From assembly GCA_003647825.1 (NCBI GenBank), contig QMNP01000006.1, positions 1 through 17,420 of the forward strand: a DNA stretch of 17,420 nucleotides. The letters run 5' to 3'. This DNA is from Candidatus Cloacimonadota bacterium (GTDB lineage: Bacteria; Cloacimonadota; Cloacimonadia; Cloacimonadales; TCS61). Both the position numbers and the translations under genes were made by a program. Numbering within the stretch: position 1 is the stretch's first letter; each line of letters starts with the position of its first letter. This document shows positions 6,936 through 14,611 of this stretch, one piece after another. The notes under the pieces are model-generated. The model was not told the DNA's origin and searched no databases. It saw only the letters and a list, made by a program, of their open reading frames with translations.

Positions 6936-8768
6936 CTATGGTTTTACTTGAACGATTTTTAAACCTTCATTATCTGTAATATAAACATAACTACCTGACT
7001 GCTGGATAGATACAGGCTCAGTATCCATAGCCAGGAATCCCAAAACATACGGAGAAACCGGATTGGATGCATCTATTACAAATAATCCATTTTCTTTATC
7101 AATCAGATAGACATAGCTATCTTCTGTGCAAACACCATAAGCAAATCCTCCTGTTTCTAACTGAGAAATTTCTATCGGATCATTAATATCCGAAATATCT
7201 AAAATTGTTAATCCATTTTCACCATCTGCTAAATATGCCATTCCATTTTCTACATAAACATCATTGGTTAACCCACTGGTAGGGTAAGCAGAAACCTGGA
7301 ATGGATTATTTGAATCTAACACATCAATTATACTTAAGCCATTTAAGCCATTGGCCACAAAGGCATATTGTGAATAAAAAAATAATTTTCTGGCATCACT
7401 AAGAGGATAATTGGATTCGAAAAACAATGAAGATGCTGCATAATAGATTGAAAGACCATTTACTCCTTCTGCAATATAGGCAAAATCACCATAGACAATT
7501 ATATCTTTGGGAATTCCCTGTGTGTAAATAGTGCTTATAAGAACAGGATTCAATTCATCAGCAATATCAACTTTGCTAATTTGCCCTTGAGTATTTGCAC
7601 TATTCTGAGTAGCTACATATGCGAAATTATCTATAACATCGGCAGAAAGAGTTCTATCTGCCAGTTCATAGGAATTCATATATAGAGGTTGGGAGGGATT
7701 TATGCAGTCAATGAGTGTTAATCCGGCATAATTATCTGCAACATATGCTGTTCTATGCAGCACATTCCAGTCGGCAATCGCCACATCCAGAGCATTCCCG
7801 GGAGTAAGAGTAGATCCAACAAGTCCCAGTATTACATTTGTAGTATCTATATTACTGTAATTTGAACTGTAAACTCCCTTGTAAGCTCTTACACGATATT
7901 GCATTGTAGCACATTGGAGAGTAAAATCATCAATGTAAGTTATGGTATTACTATCCACTACAGCGTAATCAAGTTGCCAGTCCTGGTAACCAATCTTTTT
8001 ATCTATATAAAAACCATCTTCACCGATGCTTATATCTTGCCAGTTCAAACGTAGTTTATTTACGTCTAGAATTGTTGTTTCCAAATTACTTGGAGCTGCC
8101 AGTGAATTGAATACATTTCCTTCCAGCCGTTCAGATCTTGAAATTCCAGTATATGGATAAATCCTATATGACAAAGAATCAAATAATGTAACATTATCTA
8201 AAAAATCTGTAGCATTGGCAGGAAGTATTTTATATTCTTTTACCCAATCACCATTTCCAATTTTCCGATCAACTTTATAGCCGTCTTCTCCAATGCAGTT
8301 ATCCTGCCAGCTAATGAACTGTTCTTCCTGTGATAATTGAGCAGAGACAAAGTCGGTAGGGGATGTAAAAGGTGAAAAATAGGCAATAGTTTCGGAATAG
8401 TTGGAGAATCTTTCTGTAGTATGATTCCAAAATCTTACTTTATAAGCATAAACCAGAGTGTCGTCAGTAGGGATAAGATCTATAATTGAAGTAGTTTCTT
8501 CATCTAAATTAAAGCCATAATTACCATTTGCACCCCAGCCATTTTCGTACCAGATCTGGTCACCAACTTTTCTGGCAACATAAAAACTTATAGTATCGGC
8601 ATCAGAGGGATTAATATAGATCCAGGAAAGTTCAATTTTTCCGTCTTCGTATTGATTAATAGCAAGATCGGTAGGAACATCATCAATTGGATCAACAACA
8701 CCATCTCCACAGCTGAAAAAGATAAAACCCGCAAGTATTATGGGTATTAACAGCTTTAATGCTTTCAT
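6936..8768 (-). CDS. Fibronectin III / seven-bladed LVIVD propeller lipoprotein
   Basis: A 610-residue predicted lipoprotein. The signal peptide ends in a lipobox-like IFFSC, with Cys20 the lipidation site. Three fibronectin III-like domains follow (about 32-135, 136-222, 224-315), with repeated SWQDN/NWQDISIGEDG.. and Y.V/IRAYKG-type strands. The C-terminal half carries seven LVIVD-type repeats: AYVADNYAGLTLID (341), AYVATQN..(383), AYIAEGVNGLSIYY (430), AFVANGLNGLSIID (469), AYLADGENGLTILD (511), VYLIDKENGLFVID (552) and VYITDNEGLKIV (594). Seven repeats suggest a closed seven-bladed beta-propeller. LVIVD repeats are known from bacterial surface proteins of unknown role. The start codon overlaps the secretin stop as ATGA (8765-8768), so the two are probably translationally coupled; this suggests a secretin partner or outer-membrane accessory, which is inference. 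The LVIVD repeats and lipobox are clear, the function is not. Confidence 0.85.
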   Translation of the reverse strand: MKALKLLIPIILAGFIFFSCGDGVVDPIDDVPTDLAINQYEDGKIELSWIYINPSDADTISFYVARKVGDQIWYENGWGANGNYGFNLDEETTSIIDLIPTDDTLVYAYKVRFWNHTTERFSNYSETIAYFSPFTSPTDFVSAQLSQEEQFISWQDNCIGEDGYKVDRKIGNGDWVKEYKILPANATDFLDNVTLFDSLSYRIYPYTGISRSERLEGNVFNSLAAPSNLETTILDVNKLRLNWQDISIGEDGFYIDKKIGYQDWQLDYAVVDSNTITYIDDFTLQCATMQYRVRAYKGVYSSNYSNIDTTNVILGLVGSTLTPGNALDVAIADWNVLHRTAYVADNYAGLTLIDCINPSQPLYMNSYELADRTLSADVIDNFAYVATQNSANTQGQISKVDIADELNPVLISTIYTQGIPKDIIVYGDFAYIAEGVNGLSIYYAASSLFFESNYPLSDARKLFFYSQYAFVANGLNGLSIIDVLDSNNPFQVSAYPTSGLTNDVYVENGMAYLADGENGLTILDISDINDPIEISQLETGGFAYGVCTEDSYVYLIDKENGLFVIDASNPVSPYVLGFLAMDTEPVSIQQSGSYVYITDNEGLKIVQVKP

Positions 8769-9988
8769 TCCTCTTCCTCTTCAAGATCAATATCTGTTTT
8801 AATGTCGAAGTAGCTCTTGGCTTTTTCAAATTCGATTTTTTTCTCTCCTACCTGTTCTTTGATCGTAGTCTTTTTCTTAAGTCGTTCATCTAATGGTTCA
8901 ACAATTTCAGCTTTAAGAATTACGATCATTTCAGATGTAGAAACGTCATAACTATTATATCCAAAAAGATACCTTAATCCGAAGATCCACCAAGGAAGAT
9001 CTTTTAGAACAGGAATTCCAGCTCGAGAGGTTCTTCTATCTGTATCATACAGACCACCAATCACAGTTTCTTCACCATCAAACAACAAAACATCAGTCGT
9101 AGATTTGCTTTTATTAACTAAAGTAGAAACATCACCAGGGACAGCATCACTTTTTTCTACCTTAACTACAAGGTAGATAGCTTCCTGCCCATTTGCATCC
9201 AGAATATTTGGGGTAACTTCCAGGATTATACCGGTTTCAAAAAATTCTTCAGTAACATTGCCTGCGTCATCCAGGGTTTTCACCGAGAAATCCTGACCAA
9301 CCTGAATATAACCTTTTTTGGATGAAAGCACGGTGATATTTGGACGGGCGACAATCGTGCCCTTCTGGTATTGTTCTAATATTCTTAGCAAAACATCTAA
9401 CTGGATATTTACATTTCCGGCATTAATATTTCGTGATGTCGCTGCTGAGAAAATATCATCACTTACTTTATCTGCACTATTAAAGTTCACACTGGCATTT
9501 ACATTTCCCATAAATAAAGATGACCAGTCAATTCCAACTTCTTTAGAAAGTGTTTTATCTGCTTTGAAAAAGATTGAACTGATCCTGATCTGTTTTGTAT
9601 CCGCAGTAATTGCATTTTCATCAACTGGTTCTTCGGGAATTTCGATTTCAGGATCGGAAACAATATAAGCTCCGGGTCGTTCTTCCAAGACCAGATCATT
9701 TAGTTTAACTATCAAAGCTAAAGCATCTTTCCAGTAAAGTTGACGAATCGGGAAGCCAATAGGTGTATTTAGAGAACTGGTATTAATAATACTTTTTTCT
9801 TCATATTGACGAGATATAACCTCAATAGTTTTAAGAGCAGTAACTAAATATGCATCACGAGCAAGGGTTATTCTTTCGTTAGCAGATATTTGAGGTTCTT
9901 TTACAGATGCATCAGCATCGGTTTGTTCCTGGGCCATCATATTCACTATGATCAGGATAAAAATGAGAATCAATGAAAATCTTTTCAT
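8765..9988 (-). CDS. Short PilQ/GspD-like secretin
   Basis: A 407-residue outer-membrane secretin, the multimeric gated channel of type IV pilus and type II secretion systems. The signal peptide is at 1-19 or 20 (VNMMAQ). An STN/N0-like domain spans about 36-111 (ARDAYLVTALKTIEVIS, IRQLYWKDALALIV, GAYIVSD). The secretin domain spans about 131-366: EVGIDWSSL, VARPNITVLSSKKGYIQVG (213-231), GIILEVTPNI (253-262), VIGGLYDTDRR (309-319), AGIPVLKDLPWWIFGLRYLFG (323-343, in two pieces of the usual P.L.DIP...LF block) and MIVILKAEIVEPL (354-366). A charged tail, about 367-407, ends DLEEEEE. Typical PilQ is about 600-800 residues with AMIN and several N domains; those are absent. AGGA precedes the ATG. 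It is 10 bases after the PilO-PilP gene and overlaps the lipoprotein gene by ATGA. Membership of the superfamily is certain; PilQ versus GspD is decided mainly by the PilT/M/N/O/P neighbours. Confidence 0.92.
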   Translation of the reverse strand: MKRFSLILIFILIIVNMMAQEQTDADASVKEPQISANERITLARDAYLVTALKTIEVISRQYEEKSIINTSSLNTPIGFPIRQLYWKDALALIVKLNDLVLEERPGAYIVSDPEIEIPEEPVDENAITADTKQIRISSIFFKADKTLSKEVGIDWSSLFMGNVNASVNFNSADKVSDDIFSAATSRNINAGNVNIQLDVLLRILEQYQKGTIVARPNITVLSSKKGYIQVGQDFSVKTLDDAGNVTEEFFETGIILEVTPNILDANGQEAIYLVVKVEKSDAVPGDVSTLVNKSKSTTDVLLFDGEETVIGGLYDTDRRTSRAGIPVLKDLPWWIFGLRYLFGYNSYDVSTSEMIVILKAEIVEPLDERLKKKTTIKEQVGEKKIEFEKAKSYFDIKTDIDLEEEEE

Positions 9989-9998
9989 TATTTATTCC

Positions 9999-10880
9999 TT
10001 AATATTTACCGTATTCGCTTAATTCGATCACTTTTTCTTTTACAATGCCGATCTCATTAAGCTTAAACACAGCACTTTGTTCATTCCACTCTATTCTATC
10101 AAGATAACCATAAGCAACCTTATCACCCAAATTCAGCACATGAATCTTGCCTTTGTCATCTTGCATAAATACCTTATCTGCTGTCAAACCAATTAATATA
10201 CTTGTATTTACATTAACGAAATTTAATTCATACGGATCTGGAATCGGACCGTGAATTCTAGCAATGAATGGATTGTTGGAAATAGTTCTATATTTTAAAT
10301 CACGGAATGGAATATTTTCCATCTCCAAAGCTGTATCTTCATAATAGGCGCGAAGATCAATAGTGAAACTTACATAATCTTCAGGTTTGTCTGCAGATTC
10401 AATACCATTGAGCATTATTGAGTCTATCACATAAAGCATAAATTGATTTTCAATTTGATAGATGAACTGGTACAAGGATCTTAAAGGAGCTTCTCCAATA
10501 ATAGAGTATGAATTATACATTGTTGTTTCAACCATACCGCTATCGGTATATTTAAAATCAAATTTAAGATCAGGACAATGATTTTCGCAAATATCCAGCA
10601 AGTATTTATAAGTAGATGTAGGAGTGTTTTCTCTGCTGATAAATTTACTCTCACTCTGTACTCGCCTTTCCAGACTTTCCAGATTTTCGGCAAACATTTC
10701 CTGGTCCTGCATATCAGGATTTGCAGCTTTTAGATTTTCCAGCTGCATTCTACTTTCTTCATGGCTTCTTCGAAGCTTCTTTAGCTTGCTATTCGATTGT
10801 GCGTTGCTAATAAGAACAACAATCACTACAAATAATAACAGTGCAAGTAAGATCAACGAGTTTCTTATAGCATAACGCAT
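9999..10880 (-). CDS. PilO-PilP-like fusion, inner-membrane alignment protein
   Basis: A 293-residue bitopic inner-membrane protein. One N-terminal TM helix (about 8-26) is followed by a coiled coil (30-75, KLKKLRRSHEESRMQLENL) and a PilO-like ferredoxin-type domain (about 85-180, NSYSIIGEAPLRSLYQFIYQ, YVIDSIML, SFTIDLRAYYED). After a linker starting SNNPF (201-205) comes a PilP/GspC homology-region-like beta domain (about 225-293: ILIGLTADKVFMQDDKGK, HVLNLGDKVAYGYLDRIEW, AVFKLNEIG). In standard type IV pilus systems PilO is an inner-membrane protein and PilP a separate lipoprotein that contacts PilQ. Here both appear in one chain with no lipobox. The gene lies 1 base after the PilM-PilN-TPR gene (stop TAA, T, ATG the other way round in transcription) and 10 bases before the secretin, as expected of one operon. 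The PilO part rests on architecture and position; the PilP part on fold-like pattern. Confidence 0.75.
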   Translation of the reverse strand: MRYAIRNSLILLALLLFVVIVVLISNAQSNSKLKKLRRSHEESRMQLENLKAANPDMQDQEMFAENLESLERRVQSESKFISRENTPTSTYKYLLDICENHCPDLKFDFKYTDSGMVETTMYNSYSIIGEAPLRSLYQFIYQIENQFMLYVIDSIMLNGIESADKPEDYVSFTIDLRAYYEDTALEMENIPFRDLKYRTISNNPFIARIHGPIPDPYELNFVNVNTSILIGLTADKVFMQDDKGKIHVLNLGDKVAYGYLDRIEWNEQSAVFKLNEIGIVKEKVIELSEYGKY

Positions 10881-10881
10881 A

Positions 10882-13074
10882 TTAATTACCCGACATCTTT
10901 TCTATTTTGTAGCGAGCTGATACTGCCAATTCATCTGATGGGAATTCATCGATCACTCTAATCCAGTTTTCTTTTGCCAATTCATAATTTTCTAATTTTT
11001 CCCAAGTATTACCCAACATAATCAAAGCATCTGGAGACTTATACTTTCCCTTATTATAAACTTGTGTAAATATTCGTATTGCATCCTGATATTTATTGAG
11101 TAAGAAATAACATTCTCCCTGATAATATAGAGCATCATAACTGAGATCATGATAATCATAATTCTGCTGGAATTCATCAAACAGGCGGATAGCTGCTTGA
11201 TAGTCTCCGGCAAAATAAACATCAAGAATATGACGATAATCTCTTGTTATCATTTCATCTGGAACAACAGGTCTTGTAGTTGATTCTTCCGTATCATTTA
11301 GAGCTTCCTGCAGAAGCTGATCTTCTGAAATAAATGTAATAGTGTCATCTTTGGGTACCATTTTGGGTTCAACTTTAGGCTCTTCAATAATTTCTTGTTC
11401 TACTTCTTCTTCGGGAGAAATTTCCTGTGTTAATTGAGTGACAGGAGAATCCTTCTGTTTGATCAATCGAGCTTCCGGGAAAGAATAGGAAATTTCAAAT
11501 CCCCAAATTGTCAGATCTTCAACTTCATATTTCATAATAGAAGAGATATCTCCATCCGGGAAAAGCTCGGAAAACGTGATTATGCTTCTACGGGAAGTAG
11601 TAAAACCACTAACATCAAAACCCGTATCATTGCTGGTGATTTCTCCTAACCAACTAATAGGATTTGCAGCAAGTGTTTCAGAAAAAGTGTTAAGAATATA
11701 ATACCAAAGATTTTTATTACCAGATAAGAGTTCCACTTTCTCGAAATTCGATTCAAGTTCTGTCAGTCTTGTTTTGATCTCATTCAGCTTTACTATCATT
11801 CCTCTGTTACGAGATAACTCAATTTCCAGTGAAGCATTTGATTTCTGAAATCCTATAATATCGTGTTTTATAACAAGATTGGAGACAGTACCATGATATG
11901 CCATGAAGAAAATACCAGCGAGAACAAAATATCCATGCCAGGCAATTTTGAAGTATTTCTGGTTTTCAATAACCTTGGGAGGTAATAGATTACAGTGATA
12001 GAAATCTTTATTTTTAGGATCCAGGGTTTTCCAGGCCAATGCAATCGGAATTGCGAATCTGGCAATATTCTCTTCTGTGATGTGAGTGCCTGTACCTTCC
12101 TGGATAAAGAGTTTTTTCAAAGTAAGTCGCTGAATTAAGTCTCCATCCATAGCTTTCGAATTGAAAAATTCGATATCTGAATCTGAAACATGATCTCCAA
12201 TAAGGATAACATTCTTGGTGATAGCCATGTCAGAAACATCTTGTTCCAGGATTACTTTTGAGTAAATTGCCTGTCTTGTAGTTTCATAATCAGCTTCCGG
12301 AACGATTATCGGGAAAGTCTTTATATGCATCCCGTCGCGCATTACGATTCCTACTTTATAATCGATACCAATATATAACAAGAGAACAAATTCATCAGCA
12401 GGGAATTCGTAATTGTGACGAATAAGATTCATCAAAGATATTTCATTTGGATCTATGTAGCTATAGAAATACCTTTCTTTTGATAATACAAGATTTATAT
12501 CTCTCAGTGCATGAAATAATTGAAATCTTCCACGATGAGTAAATGCAAGTCCAGATTTATTAGGGTTTTGAATATAACCAAGGGTGAAGTTTCTTGATTT
12601 TATTTCTTTAGGAGTAAGCATCTCCTTCATCAGTTTCTTTTTTAAACCAGACTTAGCAAAATCAGAGTCAAATTTAAAATATGTTATCTGCTCATCGTTT
12701 GCACTAAATGATATCTTACCGCGATCAAGTGGAAAAATCTGCAGGAAGTTCTGTAGTTCTCTTTGCCCCGGCAATACTTCATCGCCGTTCTCATCAAGCT
12801 TTTCAATATCTTCAGTTTGATCTATATCAGAAAGGTCAGGGAGTTCAAATGCATCTTCGTCCAAGTCCTCTAAATCTGTAAAATCTTCATCTTCAACTTC
12901 TGGAGAAATTGGCAGTACTTCATCTTTAATTTCTTCTTCTTCACGAAAGAGGGGAGAAGACAGGATCGTTTCATCAAGGCTTTCAACTTTAATGATGCCA
13001 TTGCTGAGAATAAGCTGAGCCACTTTTATGTTCAGCCCGTCCTGAAAAATTCCAAATGCTCTTTTCTCTTTCAT
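10882..13074 (-). CDS. PilM-PilN-TPR fusion protein
   Basis: A 730-residue protein combining three roles. Residues 1-358 look PilM-like (actin fold): RAFGIFQDGLNIKVAQL at the start, FVLLLYIGIDYKVGIVMRDG (229-248), VILIGDHVSDSDIEFF (289-304) and ARFAIPIALAWKTLDP (338-353). The first phosphate loop is degenerate and an Asp/Glu-rich insert occupies about 45-100. NLLP (362-365) matches the conserved PilN N-terminal motif that binds PilM. A TM helix (about 376-396), coiled coil (405-450) and PilN-like domain (to about 535) follow, then an acidic proline-rich linker (540-605). The end (611-728) has about three YbgF/CpoB-like TPRs: YFAGDYQAAIRLFDEFQQ, ALYYQGECYFLLNKYQDAI and ALIMLGNTWEKLENYELA. Predicted topology is PilM in the cytoplasm, with PilN and TPR in the periplasm. 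The ribosome site is weak (only AAGATG about 12 bases upstream). The gene is 16 bases after the ATPase gene. Confidence 0.82.
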   Translation of the reverse strand: MKEKRAFGIFQDGLNIKVAQLILSNGIIKVESLDETILSSPLFREEEEIKDEVLPISPEVEDEDFTDLEDLDEDAFELPDLSDIDQTEDIEKLDENGDEVLPGQRELQNFLQIFPLDRGKISFSANDEQITYFKFDSDFAKSGLKKKLMKEMLTPKEIKSRNFTLGYIQNPNKSGLAFTHRGRFQLFHALRDINLVLSKERYFYSYIDPNEISLMNLIRHNYEFPADEFVLLLYIGIDYKVGIVMRDGMHIKTFPIIVPEADYETTRQAIYSKVILEQDVSDMAITKNVILIGDHVSDSDIEFFNSKAMDGDLIQRLTLKKLFIQEGTGTHITEENIARFAIPIALAWKTLDPKNKDFYHCNLLPPKVIENQKYFKIAWHGYFVLAGIFFMAYHGTVSNLVIKHDIIGFQKSNASLEIELSRNRGMIVKLNEIKTRLTELESNFEKVELLSGNKNLWYYILNTFSETLAANPISWLGEITSNDTGFDVSGFTTSRRSIITFSELFPDGDISSIMKYEVEDLTIWGFEISYSFPEARLIKQKDSPVTQLTQEISPEEEVEQEIIEEPKVEPKMVPKDDTITFISEDQLLQEALNDTEESTTRPVVPDEMITRDYRHILDVYFAGDYQAAIRLFDEFQQNYDYHDLSYDALYYQGECYFLLNKYQDAIRIFTQVYNKGKYKSPDALIMLGNTWEKLENYELAKENWIRVIDEFPSDELAVSARYKIEKMSGN

Positions 13075-13090
13075 AAATTATTTATTCATC

Positions 13091-14308
13091 TTAAATTGAA
13101 TACTTAAATAAATGCTTCAATCTTTTTTTATTATTTGCATGATTTAGTGCTGATTCTCTAGAAATCTTTCCGGCAATATAGTTAGTATAAAGATCCTGCT
13201 CTAATGTGAGCATGCCTATTTTTTTCCCTTCGATCATCATCTGGTAAATTTCATTAAGATTATTATTCCTGATTGCCGCCTGTACAGAAGCATCAACAGA
13301 TAAAATTTCTTTGCATAAGACAAGTTTGCCAAATTTGTCAGGTACAAGTTTCTGGGATACTATAACTTTCAAAATATCAGCTAATCTGAATCTGATCCTA
13401 TCTTGTTCTTCTTGAGGAAACTCACTCACGATTCGTTTAATACTTTCAATCGCAGAACTTGTATGTAAGGTGGAAAACACTTTGTAGCCAGTATCTGCTG
13501 CTTCCAATACATTTGCTACTACTTGCTTATTTCTCATTTCCCCTACTACTATTATATCCGGGTCAAGAGTAAGAACTTGCTCTGTTGCCTGTTCATAATT
13601 TTTAATATCTTTACCAATTTCACGATGTCTTATAATACATTGCTCAGATTGATGCATATATTCGATAGGATCGTCAATGATAATGATGAGTGCTTTGTTT
13701 TTACGATTATTCATATCGATAATCGTGTCTAATGAATATGTTTTTCCAGAACCGGTAATGCCGGTCATCAGATAGAGACCAGATTTTTCATACTGAAGAT
13801 TAAGGCGCTTATAAATAATTTCCGGATATCCAAGAGCTTTCAGTGGCAGAAGCTTCTCATTAATTCTGCGAAAATTTGCAACTAAAGTATTACTCTCATA
13901 ATATACACTTCCTCTGAAGCGATGCTCATTTTTACCTTCTTCAAATTTCATGCTTAATGAAAAGACAAGATACTTCTCATTGAAAAGCAATACTTTTTGT
14001 TCATTTGTAAGAACAGACAACAGCATCGATGTAACTTCATCATAAGCTAATGAACGATCATCTTCCTTAGGAGAAGTGTCTCCATAAATCCTGTACCAGA
14101 TCTTCCCATTCGAGCCGGGTCCACCGAAATCCATATCCAGAGCACCGAAGTTTTTCATTTCACTTAATAATTGTTTAAGATTAGATTGAGCTTCTTGCTG
14201 CCAGGAAATATGATAAGCAATCATTTTATTGATAGCTTTAAATCTTGCGGTGCCTGCAAGTGAATCTGGTAGAGCAAGTTGCATTTCATTCAGAAATGAA
14301 AAACTCAT
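13091..14308 (-). CDS. PilT-family hexameric ATPase
   Basis: A 405-residue cytoplasmic AAA+-like motor of the secretion ATPase superfamily. PilT powers pilus retraction in type IV pili. Visible motifs: Walker A GITGSGKT (183-190), Asp box DDPIEYMHQ (212-220), Walker B DPDIIVVGEMR (249-259), His box STLHT (279-283), AIRN (355-358, PilT has AIRNLI) and GMLTLEQDL (374-382, PilT has GM.TLD..L). No GspE/PilB tetracysteine zinc motif is present. Differences from classical PilT: about 35 extra N-terminal residues, DDPIEY for EDPIE[FY], and VLTLDPD where PilT usually has ALREDPD, so the arginine there is missing. GAGGGGG stands just before the ATG. It is the first gene of the pilus-like run, 16 bases ahead of the PilM-PilN-TPR gene. 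The family is certain; whether it retracts, extends or drives secretion is open, since no PilB-like gene is present here. Confidence 0.93.
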   Translation of the reverse strand: MSFSFLNEMQLALPDSLAGTARFKAINKMIAYHISWQQEAQSNLKQLLSEMKNFGALDMDFGGPGSNGKIWYRIYGDTSPKEDDRSLAYDEVTSMLLSVLTNEQKVLLFNEKYLVFSLSMKFEEGKNEHRFRGSVYYESNTLVANFRRINEKLLPLKALGYPEIIYKRLNLQYEKSGLYLMTGITGSGKTYSLDTIIDMNNRKNKALIIIIDDPIEYMHQSEQCIIRHREIGKDIKNYEQATEQVLTLDPDIIVVGEMRNKQVVANVLEAADTGYKVFSTLHTSSAIESIKRIVSEFPQEEQDRIRFRLADILKVIVSQKLVPDKFGKLVLCKEILSVDASVQAAIRNNNLNEIYQMMIEGKKIGMLTLEQDLYTNYIAGKISRESALNHANNKKRLKHLFKYSI

Positions 14309-14340
14309 AATCCCCCTCAGTTTATGGACGTCTTTTTACT

Positions 14341-14380
14341 ATTATAAGGTCAAATGAATACAGTAAAAAATATGTGTCAA
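14341..14380 (-). promoter_or_regulatory. Possible promoter of the pilT-like operon
   Basis: On the minus strand a perfect TATAAT lies at 14341-14346, about 33 bases before the ATPase ATG. A perfect TTGACA lies at 14375-14380. The two are 28 bases apart, too far to work as one sigma-70 pair. The better reading is an extended use of the -10 with a poor T-rich -35, or TTGACA paired with a weak -10 near 14354-14359. The sigma-factor preference of this lineage is unknown, so this is only suggestive. Confidence 0.35.
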
Positions 14381-14407
14381 GCAATTAATATGTAACATAT
14401 TGCAATT
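14381..14407. promoter_or_regulatory. Palindrome flanked by direct repeats, operator-like
   Basis: AATATG (14387-14392), TAA, CATATT (14396-14401) is a perfect inverted repeat. It is bracketed exactly by two GCAATT copies (14381-14386 and 14402-14407). The element abuts the TTGACA at 14375-14380, just upstream of the pilT-like operon, the position expected for an activator or repressor site. The high AT content makes chance symmetry possible. Confidence 0.3.
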
Positions 14408-14611
14408 GAGATAGTTAAAGCAACAATAACCTAAAGCTTAGTAATTACGATTAGAGACGTAACCTTAATATTCATAAGAAGATACTGATTTAAAATATTC
14501 CGAGTTGAAGAGTTATAGCTTTGAATAATAAAATGAAATGTATAAAAAAAAATGTATTATGCGCTGTTTTACACGAAATTTTAATATATAGACTAATAAT
14601 TTTTGTGATAT

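Larger units (their letters stand above)
14309..14611. other. 303-base AT-rich gene-free stretch
   Basis: This separates the signalling group from the pilus-like group, both on the minus strand. It holds the promoter-like and operator-like elements listed separately near the ATPase start. Close to the lipoprotein stop it has a run of nine A (14544-14552; T on the minus strand), but without a convincing hairpin in front of it. No open reading frame with coding character, tRNA or riboswitch fold was recognised. Confidence 0.6.

Noticed and set aside
9318..9668. A 116-codon plus-strand open frame inside the secretin gene
   Set aside because: It is antisense to a well-conserved secretin region and its translation resembles no family and has poor composition; it is a shadow of the real gene.
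14544..14552. Run of nine A (T on the minus strand) after the lipoprotein gene, as a terminator
   Set aside because: The only stem I can draw before it is four base pairs (TGTA/TACA) with a long loop, which is too weak to call.
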